Part shown: piece after piece, positions 1 through 9,185 of the stretch | How the letters are laid out: the number at the start of each line of letters is the position of its first letter | Position numbering within the stretch: the stretch's first letter is position 1 | Origin: CAWDMC01 sp963803295 | Lineage (GTDB): Bacteria; Acidobacteriota; Terriglobia; UBA7540 | Reading direction: 5' to 3' | Length of the DNA stretch: 64,000 nucleotides | NCBI GenBank assembly: GCA_963803295.1 | Contig: CAWDMC010000021.1 | Location: 4,626 to 68,625 of the forward strand | Made by a program: the position numbers and the translations under genes | Notes under the pieces: generated by a model | The model's input: only the letters and a program-made list of their open reading frames with translations | Told to the model about the DNA's origin: nothing | Databases searched by the model: none

Positions 1-144
1 TAGGATCCCAGCCGCCACGGCGGTGGGAAGCTCCCTCTTTGAGTTTTCCAGTCTTGCCATGCCCCGTCATTTTCCACGGCACTGCTTTCAGAATCTGCTT
101 GACGAGAGTTTTTTGGGAGTGAGAATATGCGCCTTGGGTGAGAC

Positions 145-303
145 GTGCCACAGAAGAAACCACGCCGGCAGAAGGTTCCGGGGAGCGGATTAAAGAAGTT
201 TCTTACGCCTTGTCCGTGGTGCCATAGTGAGTTCGGGGTTAGAGAACTTCGCGCTCATCTCGCGCAGTGTTCACAGCAGCCACCACGACCAACCAAAAAA
301 TAA
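145..303 (+). CDS. Small zinc-finger-like protein (52 aa)
   Basis: A 52-codon frame opens with GTG and stops just before the conjugation promoter. Its middle contains CPWCHSEF followed by an HLAQC segment, so C-x2-C and H-x3-C pairs are spaced like a single C2HC zinc finger. The rest is basic and lysine/proline rich. Small zinc-finger proteins of this type often bind nucleic acid, but the role here is not known. It lies on the same strand as the secretion operon. The GTG start is a guess, supported only by a weak GGGTGAG upstream. Confidence 0.4.
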   Translation: MPQKKPRRQKVPGSGLKKFLTPCPWCHSEFGVRELRAHLAQCSQQPPRPTKK

Positions 304-319
304 ATATATCAAAATAAAC

Positions 320-347
320 TTGACAAAGTGAGTAACCAGCGTAAAAT
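320..347 (+). promoter_or_regulatory. Sigma70-like promoter before the conjugation operon
   Basis: TTGACA (320-325) and TAAAAT (342-347) are separated by 16 bp in an AT-rich stretch. They lie upstream of a long co-directional run of secretion genes. The first confident gene starts about 410 bp downstream, so a long leader would be transcribed. Confidence 0.5.
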
Positions 348-757
348 TCGGCCTAGTACCTGTGTGACACGTAGATAGAAGCGGGGCTACCAGGTGTTAA
401 AAGCACCGGATAACCCCTGATCACCGTTCCCTGGCTGTGAGGAAACGATGACTGCAAGTCAATCTACACGATTCCCCTTTAATTCCACCACACCAAAATT
501 GCCTTGCCGAGGTCCCGTCCAGTTTGAGGGGCGGCAAGACGGAACGTCCACGGCGGATGTTTCCCACAAGGTCCGCACTCGCGCAGGGGCAGGGAAGTGT
601 TTGCCGCGCCGCCCCGGGAGGTTTCAAAAAATACTTTTTAAGGTTTTTCGCGTTTCAAGCCTCTTTATCAGTAGGGGATTTTCAAAAGTCTCGGCGGAAT
701 GAAGCAGAACAGGGTCGAGACGACGATGTCCAAAAACACTTTTCCAAGGAGGATTGG
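348..757. other. Leader region without a confident gene
   Basis: Between the promoter and the pilin gene I see only an open frame from 448 to 702 with no recognisable domain and a biased composition. A clear AAGGAGG at 746-752 belongs to the pilin gene. Confidence 0.4.
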
Positions 758-1066
758 ATGAGAAAGATGAACTTGTTTTTCCAGGGGATCTTTGGGCTGG
801 TTCTGATCGGGTTGGCGACTCCGGTGTTCGGATTCCAAGGGACTTTGACCGGCACGCCCCTCGATAACCTTTTGCGCACATGCGCGACCTACGCGAGCGG
901 TCCGCTCGTTGCTGGCGGCAGCTTGATTGCCCTTGGCACCGGCGGGGTGATGCACGCAGTTTCCCACGGTGAACACGGCCGGAACTGGCTGATCGGCGGA
1001 GCCGTGGGCTTGGGTGTAGCAGCGACCGCCAGGTTCGTGCCGCCCCTACTTGGCTTGGCGTTTTGA
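758..1066 (+). CDS. trbC: VirB2/TrbC-type conjugative pilin precursor
   Basis: This 102-aa protein has an N-terminal hydrophobic signal sequence ending near a TPVFGFQG stretch. Two hydrophobic segments follow, separated by a short hydrophilic loop (HGEHGRNW), which is the layout of VirB2/TrbC pilins. These are processed in the inner membrane and polymerise into the conjugative pilus. The ATG at 758 sits 5 nt after a strong AAGGAGG, which is why I prefer it to longer open frames. It is the first gene of the secretion operon and is followed at once by a VirB3-like gene. Confidence 0.75.
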   Translation: MRKMNLFFQGIFGLVLIGLATPVFGFQGTLTGTPLDNLLRTCATYASGPLVAGGSLIALGTGGVMHAVSHGEHGRNWLIGGAVGLGVAATARFVPPLLGLAF

Positions 1067-1077
1067 GGGATGTTGCC

Positions 1078-1368
1078 ATGGAAGAACAAGGCCGTGACCA
1101 CACGATTACACCAGCGTTGAACCGAGAGCTCCTCTTTTTTGGGGTGCCGCGTGTGCTTTTCGTAGTCTCGGTCGTGATCGGGGTCTTTGTGTTTCTCTTC
1201 ACGTGGAGTTTCATCCTCTCGCTCTTCCTCTTCCTGTTTCTCCTGATCATGTGCTGGTGGTTGACCGCCGATGATCCGGCACTGCCGGCGATCCTGGCGA
1301 GCGTGTTGCGGATGAGCGCGCTTTTCGATCCGTTTGAGAAGCGGCGCTTCGATCTGAGGTGGAAATGA
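1078..1368 (+). CDS. trbD: VirB3/TrbD-type inner-membrane protein
   Basis: This 96-aa protein has a short polar N-terminus (NRELLFFGVPR), two tightly packed hydrophobic segments and a charged C-terminus containing DPALPAIL and FDPFEKRRF. The pattern 'ALNRELLFFGVPR' is characteristic of VirB3/TrbD, which anchors the VirB4 ATPase to the inner membrane. The gene overlaps the next start by ATGA, implying translational coupling with virB4. Size is normal for the family. Confidence 0.8.
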   Translation: MEEQGRDHTITPALNRELLFFGVPRVLFVVSVVIGVFVFLFTWSFILSLFLFLFLLIMCWWLTADDPALPAILASVLRMSALFDPFEKRRFDLRWK

Positions 1369-3757
1369 AGGGCGCCCCGCCCAATCGAGAGATCGCGCTC
1401 TACGGCTTTCTCGAAGATGGCAAAACCTTCCTCACCAAGAGCGGGGACTGCGGGATCGTGCTCGAGTGCGAAGGCGTGGATCCGGAGTGTCTCGGCCAGG
1501 CGGCCGTGGACCGTGTCGCCGATCGGCTCGAAGCCGCCTTTCAGATCTTCGACGAGCGCACGCTGTTTCAAGAGCTTTACTTCCGTCATGAGCACCCGCC
1601 GCTCGATCCCGCCCTCCAGGGGCATCCGGTGCTCGACCGCGCCGCGCGCTCCCGGGCTGAGCATCTTCGGCGCGTGGGCCTGTTTGAGGAGCGGCTTTTC
1701 TACGTTCTCTTGTACCTGGACCCACGTGCCGAGCGGAACATCTGGCAGGCTCTGCGGAATCGGCAGATCGGTTCCTACCTTCGCCGGCGCCGGTTCCAGG
1801 AGCTGATCGAGGCTGAAGTCCGAGAGACGCGGGAGCGCCTCCAGCAAAAAGCCAGCGAGTTCGCGCTGCAGCTCCGCGATGTCCTGCCGCTGCGCGTACT
1901 CGGTTTCCGTGAGGCGTTCCCGGTCTTGTGGGGACTGGTCAATTTCGAGCGGGCGGAACCGCCGGCGTTCGAGCGGACCGAACAGCTGGACGAGCGTCTC
2001 GCCGATTCTTTCATCGCCGGGGGCGATGACTATAGCCACTTGACGGTGGGCGACCAACACACGATCGTGCTCGGGCTGAAGGCGTTGCCGGCGGGCACGC
2101 GGCCGCTCCTGCTGCGCGAGCTGCAGAGTATCCGGGAGAGTTTCACCTCTCCACCACGTGGAAGCGTCAGGCTCCTGGCCGCGACCTCCAGGATATTCAA
2201 CGGAAAAAGGAGCATCACTGGAGCGGCCGGCGGCGAGGCCTGCAGAGTTCCGAAGATCATCGCCCGGATTCTGCGCGGCTGCTGGATGGGACGAAGTTAC
2301 AGGCGGTGGACGATCTCGATGGCCTCGAGCGCAGGCTCGCCCAGAATGAACACTCCGGGCTTTATTCGCTCACCGCCGTCGTCCACGACGCGGATCCGGC
2401 GCGGGCGCGCAACACCGCGGCGGAGCTGCGGAGCGTGTTCGCCCGGCGTGGAGCGACGGTGATCGCCGATCGTTACAACCAGCCCAACGCTCTTTTCGGA
2501 ACCTTGCCGGGGGGTTATCGCCGGCTCCACCGCAAGCACGTCATCCTGTGCGGGGAGCGGGCTGACCTGGCGCTGTGGGCGATCGCGGGGCAAGGTGAAA
2601 AGCGCAACCCTCACCTGGGGACGGAAAGCCTGGCGGTGCTGCGCACCCGGCATCAGACGCCTTTTCACCTGAACCTGCACGTGGGGGACGTCGCGCACAC
2701 GATGGTGACGGGAGCCACGGGTGCCGGCAAGTCGACGCTGGCCTCGTGGTTGGTGGGGAGCTTCCAGAAGCACGAACCGTTCACGGTGATCTTCGACCAG
2801 GGCGGGAGTTTCGAGGGCATGGTCGAGGCCTTCGGGGGCCGGACGGTTCGGGTCGTAGCCGGCGACCCAAGCTTCCAGGTGAATCCGTTCGCGCATGCGC
2901 TGACGCCCGAGCACCACGAGTTTCTGGCGCTGTTCGTGCGCACGCTGGCGGAGTCCGATGGCGGGGCGAAAATCGCCGGGCCGCAGGCGCGCGAGATCTA
3001 CGAGGAGGTCCGGAACTTGTACGGGCTCGGGCCGGAATTGCGCACGCTCACGTGTCTTGCCAAGGGCCTGGCGAAGTCGACGCGAGAGAGGCTTCACCCT
3101 TGGCTGCGCGGCGGCCAGCATGGTGAACTTTTCGATAACGTCCGGGACTCGCTCACGTTCAGCGACCTGCAATATTTCGACTTCCCCAAGCAGGCGGATC
3201 CGCGGGTGATGGCGGCGGTTCTGCTGCACGTGTTTCAGCGGGTCAATGAAGTAGTCCTCGATCCGCAACTGTCCGGTCGCCTCAAGATGCTGGTGATCGA
3301 TGAAGGAGAAATCTTCGCCCGCAATCCGCAACTGTGCGCCCACATCGTGGAGGCGGTGAAGACCTGGCGAAAGCACAACGGCGCGGTGGTCTGGATGGGG
3401 CAGTCCATCGATGCCCTGCTGGCCGACGCGGAGATCGAGAGGAACGTGCTGCGGCCGCTGGTGCAGAGCTGCGCGACGCAGATTTTCCTGAGCAATCCGG
3501 CCGTCAACGGAGACTACAGCCGGCTCTTCGGCTTGAGCGCTGAGCAGGTGGCGGCTGTGCGAGGTCTGAGAGCCAAAGACGAGATCCTGGTCAAGCAGGG
3601 GGATCGGGTGACACGGCTGAGCACGTCGCTCGACCCCGTCAACCTGTGGCTGGCGACAACGAAAGCGGAAGACCGCGCTCGTCGCGCCGAGTTGTTCCAG
3701 AAGCACGGGGCGGGGAAGGCGCTCGACATTTTGACGGCGAAGGAGGAAGAGCGATGA
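1365..3757 (+). pseudogene. trbE: VirB4/TrbE secretion ATPase, frameshifted
   Basis: Together the two frames encode a full-length VirB4/TrbE ATPase of about 800 residues, the motor that energises pilus assembly. The N-terminal part (1365 to about 2140) runs into a different frame. The other frame resumes with HLSTTWKRQ and DIQRKKEHHW at about 2140-2210, then carries Walker A (TGATGAGKSTL, about 2707-2740), Walker B (LKMLVIDEGE, about 3282-3310) and the C-terminal VWMGQS motif. One net indel near 2140 explains the break. Either conjugation has been lost or this is a sequence error; the rest of the gene is well conserved, so the damage would be recent. It overlaps the following gene by ATGA. 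Confidence 0.85.
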
Positions 3758-4626
3758 GCAGCAAGAAGCTATGGGCGATTCTGGTGTTGTGCGGCGCTAC
3801 CGTCGCCTGGGGAAAGTCCTCTCACGAAAGGGCGGGCATTCAGCACAGACCGCGGCCGGTGACGCTCGAGGAGGATGAGATTGCCCAGGTCTTCACGGCG
3901 CCAGGTTACGAGACGCTGATCCATCTTCCGCCCGGCGAGGAGATCAAACAATTCGGTATTGGTGACGGCAAGCGCTGGGTGGTGGAGTGTGGTGTTTCTG
4001 CGGTGGCCGACGCGGGGGCGAAAAACCTGTGTCATGTGAAGCCGGGTTTTGCCAATCAGTCGACCAACCTGAACGTCATCACGGCAAGCGGCACGTTTTC
4101 ATTCGATTTGGAGCCGGCGAGCAGCGAGCATCCAGTGGACCTGAAGGTTTTCGTCGAACGCCGCTCCGAGCCTCAGAGGCTTATTGCGTCCAATCAGGTC
4201 CTTGCGCCCCGCGTTGACACGGTTCCTCGTTCTCAGTTACAGGCTGAGGTGGATGCGGCGGCGCGTCAGGCCGACGAGTTCAAATCGTCAATAGCGGCTC
4301 TGAAATTGGCCCTCGATGGAGAGATCGCGCCCGATGCCCTGGTGTTTTACCGAGTGGGGTCAGTCTTCCATCCGGCTAATGACGTAGTCGTGGTTGGCGA
4401 TAAGTCCAAGCGGAAGACGTTTATCCTTTCGCCCGCGCTTGCCGCTGACAAGAACCCCAGCGTAAAAGAGATCGTGTCGCGAGCAGTGAAAGCTCCGGTC
4501 GAGGCGGTCCTGACTGACGATAAAGTTTTGACGGTCGATCACCTTTTGACCACAGGCGAGGTCACTATCGGGGCCACGACAACACGTTTTGTCAAGAAGA
4601 CAACTAAACACCCAACGAAAGGATGA
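3754..4626 (+). CDS. trbG: VirB9/TrbG-type outer-membrane core component
   Basis: This 290-aa protein begins with a signal peptide (LWAILVLCGATVAWG). An N-terminal half rich in beta strands follows, with the VirB9 motif TLIHLPPGEEI and GDGKRWVV; the C-terminal half is more variable. VirB9 proteins form the periplasmic/outer-membrane ring with VirB10. The start overlaps the VirB4 stop codon (ATGA) and is preceded by AAGGAGG. A segment resembling the VirB9 C-terminal domain is hard to delimit, so this could be a divergent TrbG. Confidence 0.75.
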   Translation: MSSKKLWAILVLCGATVAWGKSSHERAGIQHRPRPVTLEEDEIAQVFTAPGYETLIHLPPGEEIKQFGIGDGKRWVVECGVSAVADAGAKNLCHVKPGFANQSTNLNVITASGTFSFDLEPASSEHPVDLKVFVERRSEPQRLIASNQVLAPRVDTVPRSQLQAEVDAAARQADEFKSSIAALKLALDGEIAPDALVFYRVGSVFHPANDVVVVGDKSKRKTFILSPALAADKNPSVKEIVSRAVKAPVEAVLTDDKVLTVDHLLTTGEVTIGATTTRFVKKTTKHPTKG

Positions 4627-4632
4627 CGGGCC

Positions 4633-5832
4633 ATGAATGATGAAACGGCGAAAGTTCCAACTGGCCCGGTTCCCACCAAGACCTGGCTGGCCCTCGGGGT
4701 CGGTGGCGCGGTGGTTCTGGTCTTGGTGATCGGCCCCCTGTTCTTCAAGGCATCGACTGCGCCACACCGCAATGTTCTGGCCGAGCAGAGCGTCCGGACT
4801 CCCAGCCCGGACGAGGCGGCTTCGATCACCTCGGACGTCAAGCAGAACGAATCGCAGCACGCGGCAACTTCACCGGCAGGCCTGGCTGTGGCAGCAGCAC
4901 AACCGGCCACTCCGCCCCCCGGTGCAGCAGTTAGCGAGGCTCAACAGGGCGCTACCGACGCAGCAGAGCGGCGCCGCCAGCGGCTCGAGGAGACACGGTT
5001 GGCCCCTAACCTGGGGATTCCTCCTCCGCAGATAATGGCGGGCATGCAAGCGCAGAGCCCGCCCGCACAGAGCGCGGAAAGCAAAGCCGACGCGTTCCTG
5101 CAGCAAGCCATGGCGCAGCTTGGCCAAGCCGGTATAACTGCGGACGCCCGCCCGGCCGGTGGTCAAGGTGGCGCACCTGTCGTCTCGTCGAATACCAGGA
5201 AAGACGATTTCACCCTGGAGCCTGGATCGCTGAACGAATGGGGCGGAAAGCCCTTCGCCGTGTTCAAGGGCACGGTAATCCCGTGCGTGCTTCAGAACGA
5301 ATTGCAGTCGGACTTCACCGGCCCGGTAATGTGCTCGACGGTCGAGAGCCTGAAATCGAAGGACCGGGAGCATGTGCTGATCCCTTCGGGAACGCTCGTA
5401 TTCGGTGAAGCGCAGCGGGCGGACTCGCTCGGCCAGCAGAGGCTTGCGGTGTTTTTCGACGGTCTGCGGATGCCGGACGGCTTTGAGGTGTCCCTGCGCA
5501 AGGTCGTCGCGCTGGATGATAAGGGCGCCGCCGGTCTGCACGACAAAGTTGATAATCATCTCCGGCGGACGTTCGGGGCGGCCATGGCGCTAGGCATCCT
5601 CGGGGGAGTGGCGGAGCTCGGGACCGGAGGCGCGCTCACAGCGGGTGGACTCGATCGAATGCGGGAGGGCCTCGGCGTTGGCCTGGCGAACTCCGGTTAC
5701 GAGGTCCTGAGCCGCTACACCGCGGTGCTGCCGACGATCAAGATTCGTCCAGGTTTCCGCGTGGATGTATTCATGACCGAGGACCTGGGTTTGCCGGCGT
5801 ACGAAGCCCATAGGATGGATGCGCACCTGTAG
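4633..5832 (+). CDS. trbI: VirB10/TrbI-type core channel protein
   Basis: This 399-aa protein has the VirB10 plan: a short cytoplasmic N-terminus, one transmembrane helix (about residues 15-35), a long proline/alanine/glutamine-rich periplasmic linker, and a C-terminal beta-barrel-type domain. That domain contains GTVIPCVLQNEL, the motif GTLVFGE and IKIRPGFRVDVFM. VirB10 spans both membranes and couples ATPase energy to channel opening. It follows VirB9 by 6 bp, so the two are surely co-expressed. It appears intact and of normal length. Confidence 0.9.
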   Translation: MNDETAKVPTGPVPTKTWLALGVGGAVVLVLVIGPLFFKASTAPHRNVLAEQSVRTPSPDEAASITSDVKQNESQHAATSPAGLAVAAAQPATPPPGAAVSEAQQGATDAAERRRQRLEETRLAPNLGIPPPQIMAGMQAQSPPAQSAESKADAFLQQAMAQLGQAGITADARPAGGQGGAPVVSSNTRKDDFTLEPGSLNEWGGKPFAVFKGTVIPCVLQNELQSDFTGPVMCSTVESLKSKDREHVLIPSGTLVFGEAQRADSLGQQRLAVFFDGLRMPDGFEVSLRKVVALDDKGAAGLHDKVDNHLRRTFGAAMALGILGGVAELGTGGALTAGGLDRMREGLGVGLANSGYEVLSRYTAVLPTIKIRPGFRVDVFMTEDLGLPAYEAHRMDAHL

Positions 5833-5880
5833 CGCTCAGACATTTCTCGGTTCTATCGCTTAGGTAAGGGAGGGAACCCA

Positions 5881-6693
5881 GTGAGAAAGATCATCGCACT
5901 AGCGGCTTTTGTCGTGGCTGTTTCGGGTGCTGCTCCGGCGAGGGCGCAGTGGACAGTGGTCGATCCCGTGAATCATGTGGACCAGTTAATCCACCAAGTC
6001 CAATTCGTCAAGACGGTCTACCAGCTCCTGCAGATCTACGAGCAGACGAAGCAGCAGTATGAACTGGCCCGGATGATGGCGCAGAACGTGAAGGACATGC
6101 CTTCCCGATTTCCGCGGACGGTGATGTCCCAGGTGTACCTGCTCAACCCCTCCCGGGCGTGCATCTCATGCGGTTCGTGGGCGGCTGCAGCCAACACGGG
6201 AGGGGATCCGGGATCCACCTTCGGAGGAGTTACGACGACCCTTCAGGATACGAGCCAGCTTCTCAGGAACATGAGTCCGGAGGCCCAGACGATGTTGCAG
6301 GCACGGCTGGCGCATTCTGTTTTCCTGCCTGACGCCGCGGCTCGATCTGACCTCGGAGCCTTGGCCCAGGCGCGGGGAAACGATCCTCAACTCCAGCGGT
6401 ACGTCGCCCAATGCCGGGCGCTTGCCGCGGATGGAACTTTGAACTCGCAGGTACAAGTCACCCAAGCTGCCGGGGCTTGCTCCTCCGTGCTCGCTCAACA
6501 GGGCACTAGTACGAACGCCCTGCTGGGGCGCCTAGTGGAGGATCAGGCGATCCGCAAGGCCAAGGAAGTCGACCAGGAAACGCAGCGGATTAACACGGAG
6601 GTGACCCACGCGGAAGCCGTCCAGGACGTTCCCCGAAGGACGGCCGGGATGGACGCCGCCATGAGGCAGATGGAGCAGGATCTCGTACGATGA
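5881..6693 (+). CDS. trbJ: VirB5/TrbJ-type protein
   Basis: This 270-aa protein opens with a signal peptide ending in APARAQ. A predicted coiled, glutamine-rich segment (VDQLIHQVQFVKTVYQLLQI, EQTKQQYELARMM) is typical of TrbJ/VirB5, the minor pilus-tip or mating-aggregate protein. The middle part carries a CISCGSW pair of cysteines and other cysteines. The far C-terminus (RRTAGMDAAMRQMEQDL) resembles the end of the next small protein. The start codon is GTG after GGGAGG. Confidence 0.75.
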   Translation: MRKIIALAAFVVAVSGAAPARAQWTVVDPVNHVDQLIHQVQFVKTVYQLLQIYEQTKQQYELARMMAQNVKDMPSRFPRTVMSQVYLLNPSRACISCGSWAAAANTGGDPGSTFGGVTTTLQDTSQLLRNMSPEAQTMLQARLAHSVFLPDAAARSDLGALAQARGNDPQLQRYVAQCRALAADGTLNSQVQVTQAAGACSSVLAQQGTSTNALLGRLVEDQAIRKAKEVDQETQRINTEVTHAEAVQDVPRRTAGMDAAMRQMEQDLVR

Positions 6694-6736
6694 CTACGAA
6701 AATCGGCGTTATCGGCTACACCTTTGGGGAGGAGCG

Positions 6737-7153
6737 ATGAAACTAATTTGGTTGATCGTAGCGATGGCGGCGGCCGGCGGCGGCATCTTTATAGTTCACG
6801 AGGTGACGCGGCCTGCGGTGTATTCGGTCAGCGACGCTAAAAACCGCCAGGCCGAATTGAACAGGATCCAGTTGGCGCACCAATGCGGCCACTGGACCGT
6901 ACATGCCCACTTTAGCGGCGAGGGAAGGCTCCAGTACGCAGCCCCAGGGTGCCCTCTCGATCCGCAGGTCAAGACCTACCTCGAGCAGCACAACCTGCTG
7001 ATGGATGAGGCCACAACCCGCGAGGAGATTGCACAGCAGGAGGGAGCACTTCGCTGGGTCTGGGAGGAAGATGGGTCGGCGGAGCGCGTCCACGACCGGA
7101 CCAAGGGCATGGACCAGGCACTCCACCAGATGTGGAAAGGACTCGAGAAGTGA
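6737..7153 (+). CDS. Membrane-anchored accessory protein of the secretion operon
   Basis: This 138-aa protein has a single N-terminal hydrophobic segment (LIWLIVAMAAAGGGIFIV) and then a soluble domain with two cysteines (HQCGHW, GCPLD). Its C-terminus, DRTKGMDQALHQMWKGL, parallels the C-terminus of the preceding TrbJ. It lies in the gap where TrbK/VirB7-like entry-exclusion or lipoprotein genes often sit, but it lacks a clear lipobox. RBS is GGGGAGG. I do not recognise the family; a role in the mating apparatus follows from position only. Confidence 0.65.
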   Translation: MKLIWLIVAMAAAGGGIFIVHEVTRPAVYSVSDAKNRQAELNRIQLAHQCGHWTVHAHFSGEGRLQYAAPGCPLDPQVKTYLEQHNLLMDEATTREEIAQQEGALRWVWEEDGSAERVHDRTKGMDQALHQMWKGLEK

Positions 7154-8043
7154 TGAACCTCGCGATGGTTACCCTCCCGGTTCCGAGCTACACCGACATG
7201 TTCGCCTGGCTCTCGACGGCCACGCAGTCGCTGCTCGCAGTAAACGAGGTCTTCGCTCAGTGGGGGAGGATCGAGCTCGCCGCAATCGTCGTCATCATGG
7301 TTTCGACATTCGGCGTGAAGGTGGCGCTGGCACACGCGCCGGCCTCAGTCGTGACGGGTGCCGCAGCCCAACTACTGGGGGTTCTCGCTCTCACGGCGAC
7401 GATCCTACTGTTCTGGACACAACCCTGCCCGGGGGTCGGTATGACGCTCCCCAGCGTGCTACAGGTGCAGGCCGATAAGTTTTCTTCGGCCATTGCCAAC
7501 GAAAAGATGGAGCAGCTCGTGACCGACCTGGAGGAGCGGCAGCATGGCGTCCAGCCACCCAATTCGCTGGACGTTTCCAACACCTTTGCCTATTACGTCT
7601 ACCGCGGAATCATGATCGCCTTCGAGCTTGTGGCCTTCGCTGTGATCATGCTCAGCTACGTCTTTTTCGCCGTCGGGCAGTTGCTGGGACCTATCTTCAT
7701 TCCGCTCGGTCCGACCAAACATTTCTCAAGTTACTTCACCACGTGGCTCCGCTTCATGCTCAAGATGGCCATAATGCGCGTCGTCGCGGCCGCCGTGCTT
7801 CTGGTCGTTTCGAAGCTCATCTATACAGCTTTTTCCAGCATCCCTGTGTGGATCTACGTGCTGCAGCTCGAGCAGGTCTTGGTCTTTGCGGTCGTGGTTT
7901 TGGGCTCTTCCCTCTACATCGTGTTTAAGATTCCAGCGATGACTTCTGAACTGATCGGCGGCTCCGATGCGGTGGGCGGACTCGGCTCCTGGATGAGTTC
8001 AACCGCAGGGCGGGCGATGGGAATCGCCGCCTTGCTCGGCTAA
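7153..8043 (+). CDS. trbL: VirB6/TrbL-type polytopic membrane protein
   Basis: This 296-aa protein is strongly hydrophobic, with five to six membrane segments, a periplasmic loop after the third (from PCPGVGMTLPSV onward) and the motif FFAVGQLLGPIFIPLGP that is typical of TrbL/VirB6. VirB6 proteins form the inner-membrane part of the translocation channel. The ATG overlaps the previous stop codon (TGATGA). The C-terminus is short compared with long TrbL proteins. Confidence 0.85.
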   Translation: MNLAMVTLPVPSYTDMFAWLSTATQSLLAVNEVFAQWGRIELAAIVVIMVSTFGVKVALAHAPASVVTGAAAQLLGVLALTATILLFWTQPCPGVGMTLPSVLQVQADKFSSAIANEKMEQLVTDLEERQHGVQPPNSLDVSNTFAYYVYRGIMIAFELVAFAVIMLSYVFFAVGQLLGPIFIPLGPTKHFSSYFTTWLRFMLKMAIMRVVAAAVLLVVSKLIYTAFSSIPVWIYVLQLEQVLVFAVVVLGSSLYIVFKIPAMTSELIGGSDAVGGLGSWMSSTAGRAMGIAALLG

Positions 8044-8057
8044 CAGGAGGATTCCAA

Positions 8058-8183
8058 ATGTTCGGACTTCGAAAGCCTCAACCTTGGCAAATTCACCTGC
8101 TGTGGCGTCGTCAAAAGTGGGGTTGGCCGGAGTACCTGATGCTGTTACTCGGCCTCCGCCGCCGGAGGAGAAACCGTGCTTAG
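8058..8183 (+). CDS. Small basic protein (41 aa) between trbL and trbF
   Basis: A short frame with a good ribosome site (AGGAGG at 8045-8050) and ATG start encodes a peptide rich in Trp, Arg and Leu, with LLWRRQKWGWPEYL in the middle and a polyarginine tail. It overlaps the GTG start of the next gene by 8 bp, as expected for translational coupling. It may be a small membrane-associated subunit or only a leader that feeds ribosomes to trbF. No family recognised. Confidence 0.5.
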   Translation: MFGLRKPQPWQIHLLWRRQKWGWPEYLMLLLGLRRRRRNRA

Positions 8184-8868
8184 GGATCCGATCCTTGACG
8201 CTCACACGGACACGCTCAGCCGCTACTGGGCCCGGGGGAATCACGCGTTCGGGCTAGCGGCGATCCTCGGCGTCGCCCTGGTCGCGATGGCTGTCTCGAA
8301 CCACCGCCAGAGCGCTCTCCTCGCCCAGCAGAAGCCTCTCTTCGTGTTCGTGGACGAGCTCGGCCGGGCTCATCCCAAGGACTACACCGGGCTCGAGTTC
8401 GACCAGCAAGACTCCCGCTTCGAGCGTGTGGTGAGGTCCAGCCTGGGCCAGTTCGTGCAGCTTCAGTTCCAGGTCCGCAAGCTCACCGTGGCCGAGGATC
8501 TGCCGCGCGCTCTGCTCTTCATGACCTCGGCCAAGGCGGCTCCGTTTGTTTCCTATTACCGCAGCGGAGCGATCAACCGGCTCATCGATTCCCCGAGCCA
8601 GCCGGAGGTCACAGTCGAGGTCCAGAACGTCGGCCTCGCGTCTCTGACTGGTTGCGGAGGCGCCGGACAGCAACCGTGCCGGGCGGAGGTCGAGTACATC
8701 GAGACGAAGGGAAGAGACGCCTCGCCCTGCATCGTGAATCTGACGTTCCGCTTCGAGGACGCCCAGGGGAACCTCCAGAAGATCATCGTCAATCCGCTTG
8801 GCATTGCCGTGGGGGAATTCACCCAGCAGTGTGGGTCTCCGAAGGCTCTCTCCGTTTCAGGTCGATAA
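8176..8868 (+). CDS. trbF: VirB8/TrbF-type assembly factor
   Basis: This 230-aa protein has a short cytoplasmic N-terminus, one transmembrane helix (about residues 25-45) and a periplasmic NTF2-like domain with QKPLFVFVDELG near its start and EYIETKGRD later, as in VirB8/TrbF. These proteins nucleate assembly of the secretion channel. It begins with GTG within the tail of the small upstream ORF. It is the last gene of the first secretion block; the remaining ATPase (VirB11) is encoded 5.4 kb downstream. Confidence 0.8.
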   Translation: MLRDPILDAHTDTLSRYWARGNHAFGLAAILGVALVAMAVSNHRQSALLAQQKPLFVFVDELGRAHPKDYTGLEFDQQDSRFERVVRSSLGQFVQLQFQVRKLTVAEDLPRALLFMTSAKAAPFVSYYRSGAINRLIDSPSQPEVTVEVQNVGLASLTGCGGAGQQPCRAEVEYIETKGRDASPCIVNLTFRFEDAQGNLQKIIVNPLGIAVGEFTQQCGSPKALSVSGR

Positions 8869-9185
8869 ATGCTTAGTACTCAACCATGTACGAAAACGTA
8901 CCAAATAGTAGCAAAGCGTACAATCGGGTACGAAATCGTACGACTTAAAGTCAAGTTGTTGATCGGTAAGGAGTACGTTTCAGTACGGCACTTTGGGATT
9001 GCGCGCTCTAAGTCTCGTGTTTTCAGTGAGCCCAAACTTTGGGATGGCGTGTCATCAATTTCCGCTGCAAAGCAGCGTTTCGGCACCGCGATCCGGTTGC
9101 GGGTTACGAGTCCCCGATCGGGTCGCTGCGGGTTCCATGTCCGGTGCTCGAACCGGTTCCTAATTTCAGTTACGGAGGTGAACCG
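8869..9185. promoter_or_regulatory. Intergenic control region with GTACG/CGTAC palindromes; candidate oriT
   Basis: This 317-bp gap separates the channel genes from the DNA-processing genes. At 8888-8901 GTACG-N4-CGTAC is a perfect palindrome. At 8928-8941 the same palindrome recurs with a different 4-bp centre. A CGTAC half-site lies at 8917 and two GTACG direct copies lie at 8973 and 8983. Such arrays are typical operators for small DNA-binding proteins. The origin of transfer of MobF systems usually lies next to the relaxosome genes, so oriT could be here, but I see no nic consensus. Confidence 0.55.

Noticed and set aside
624..2060. Long minus-strand open frame opposite the pilin and VirB4 genes
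   Set aside because: It is a GC-rich shadow of virB4: low-complexity Arg/Ser-rich translation with no domain, while the plus strand encodes a recognisable family.
2297..3706. Minus-strand 469-codon open frame opposite VirB4
   Set aside because: Arg/Gln/Leu-rich antisense product without motifs; the plus strand carries Walker motifs in the same region.
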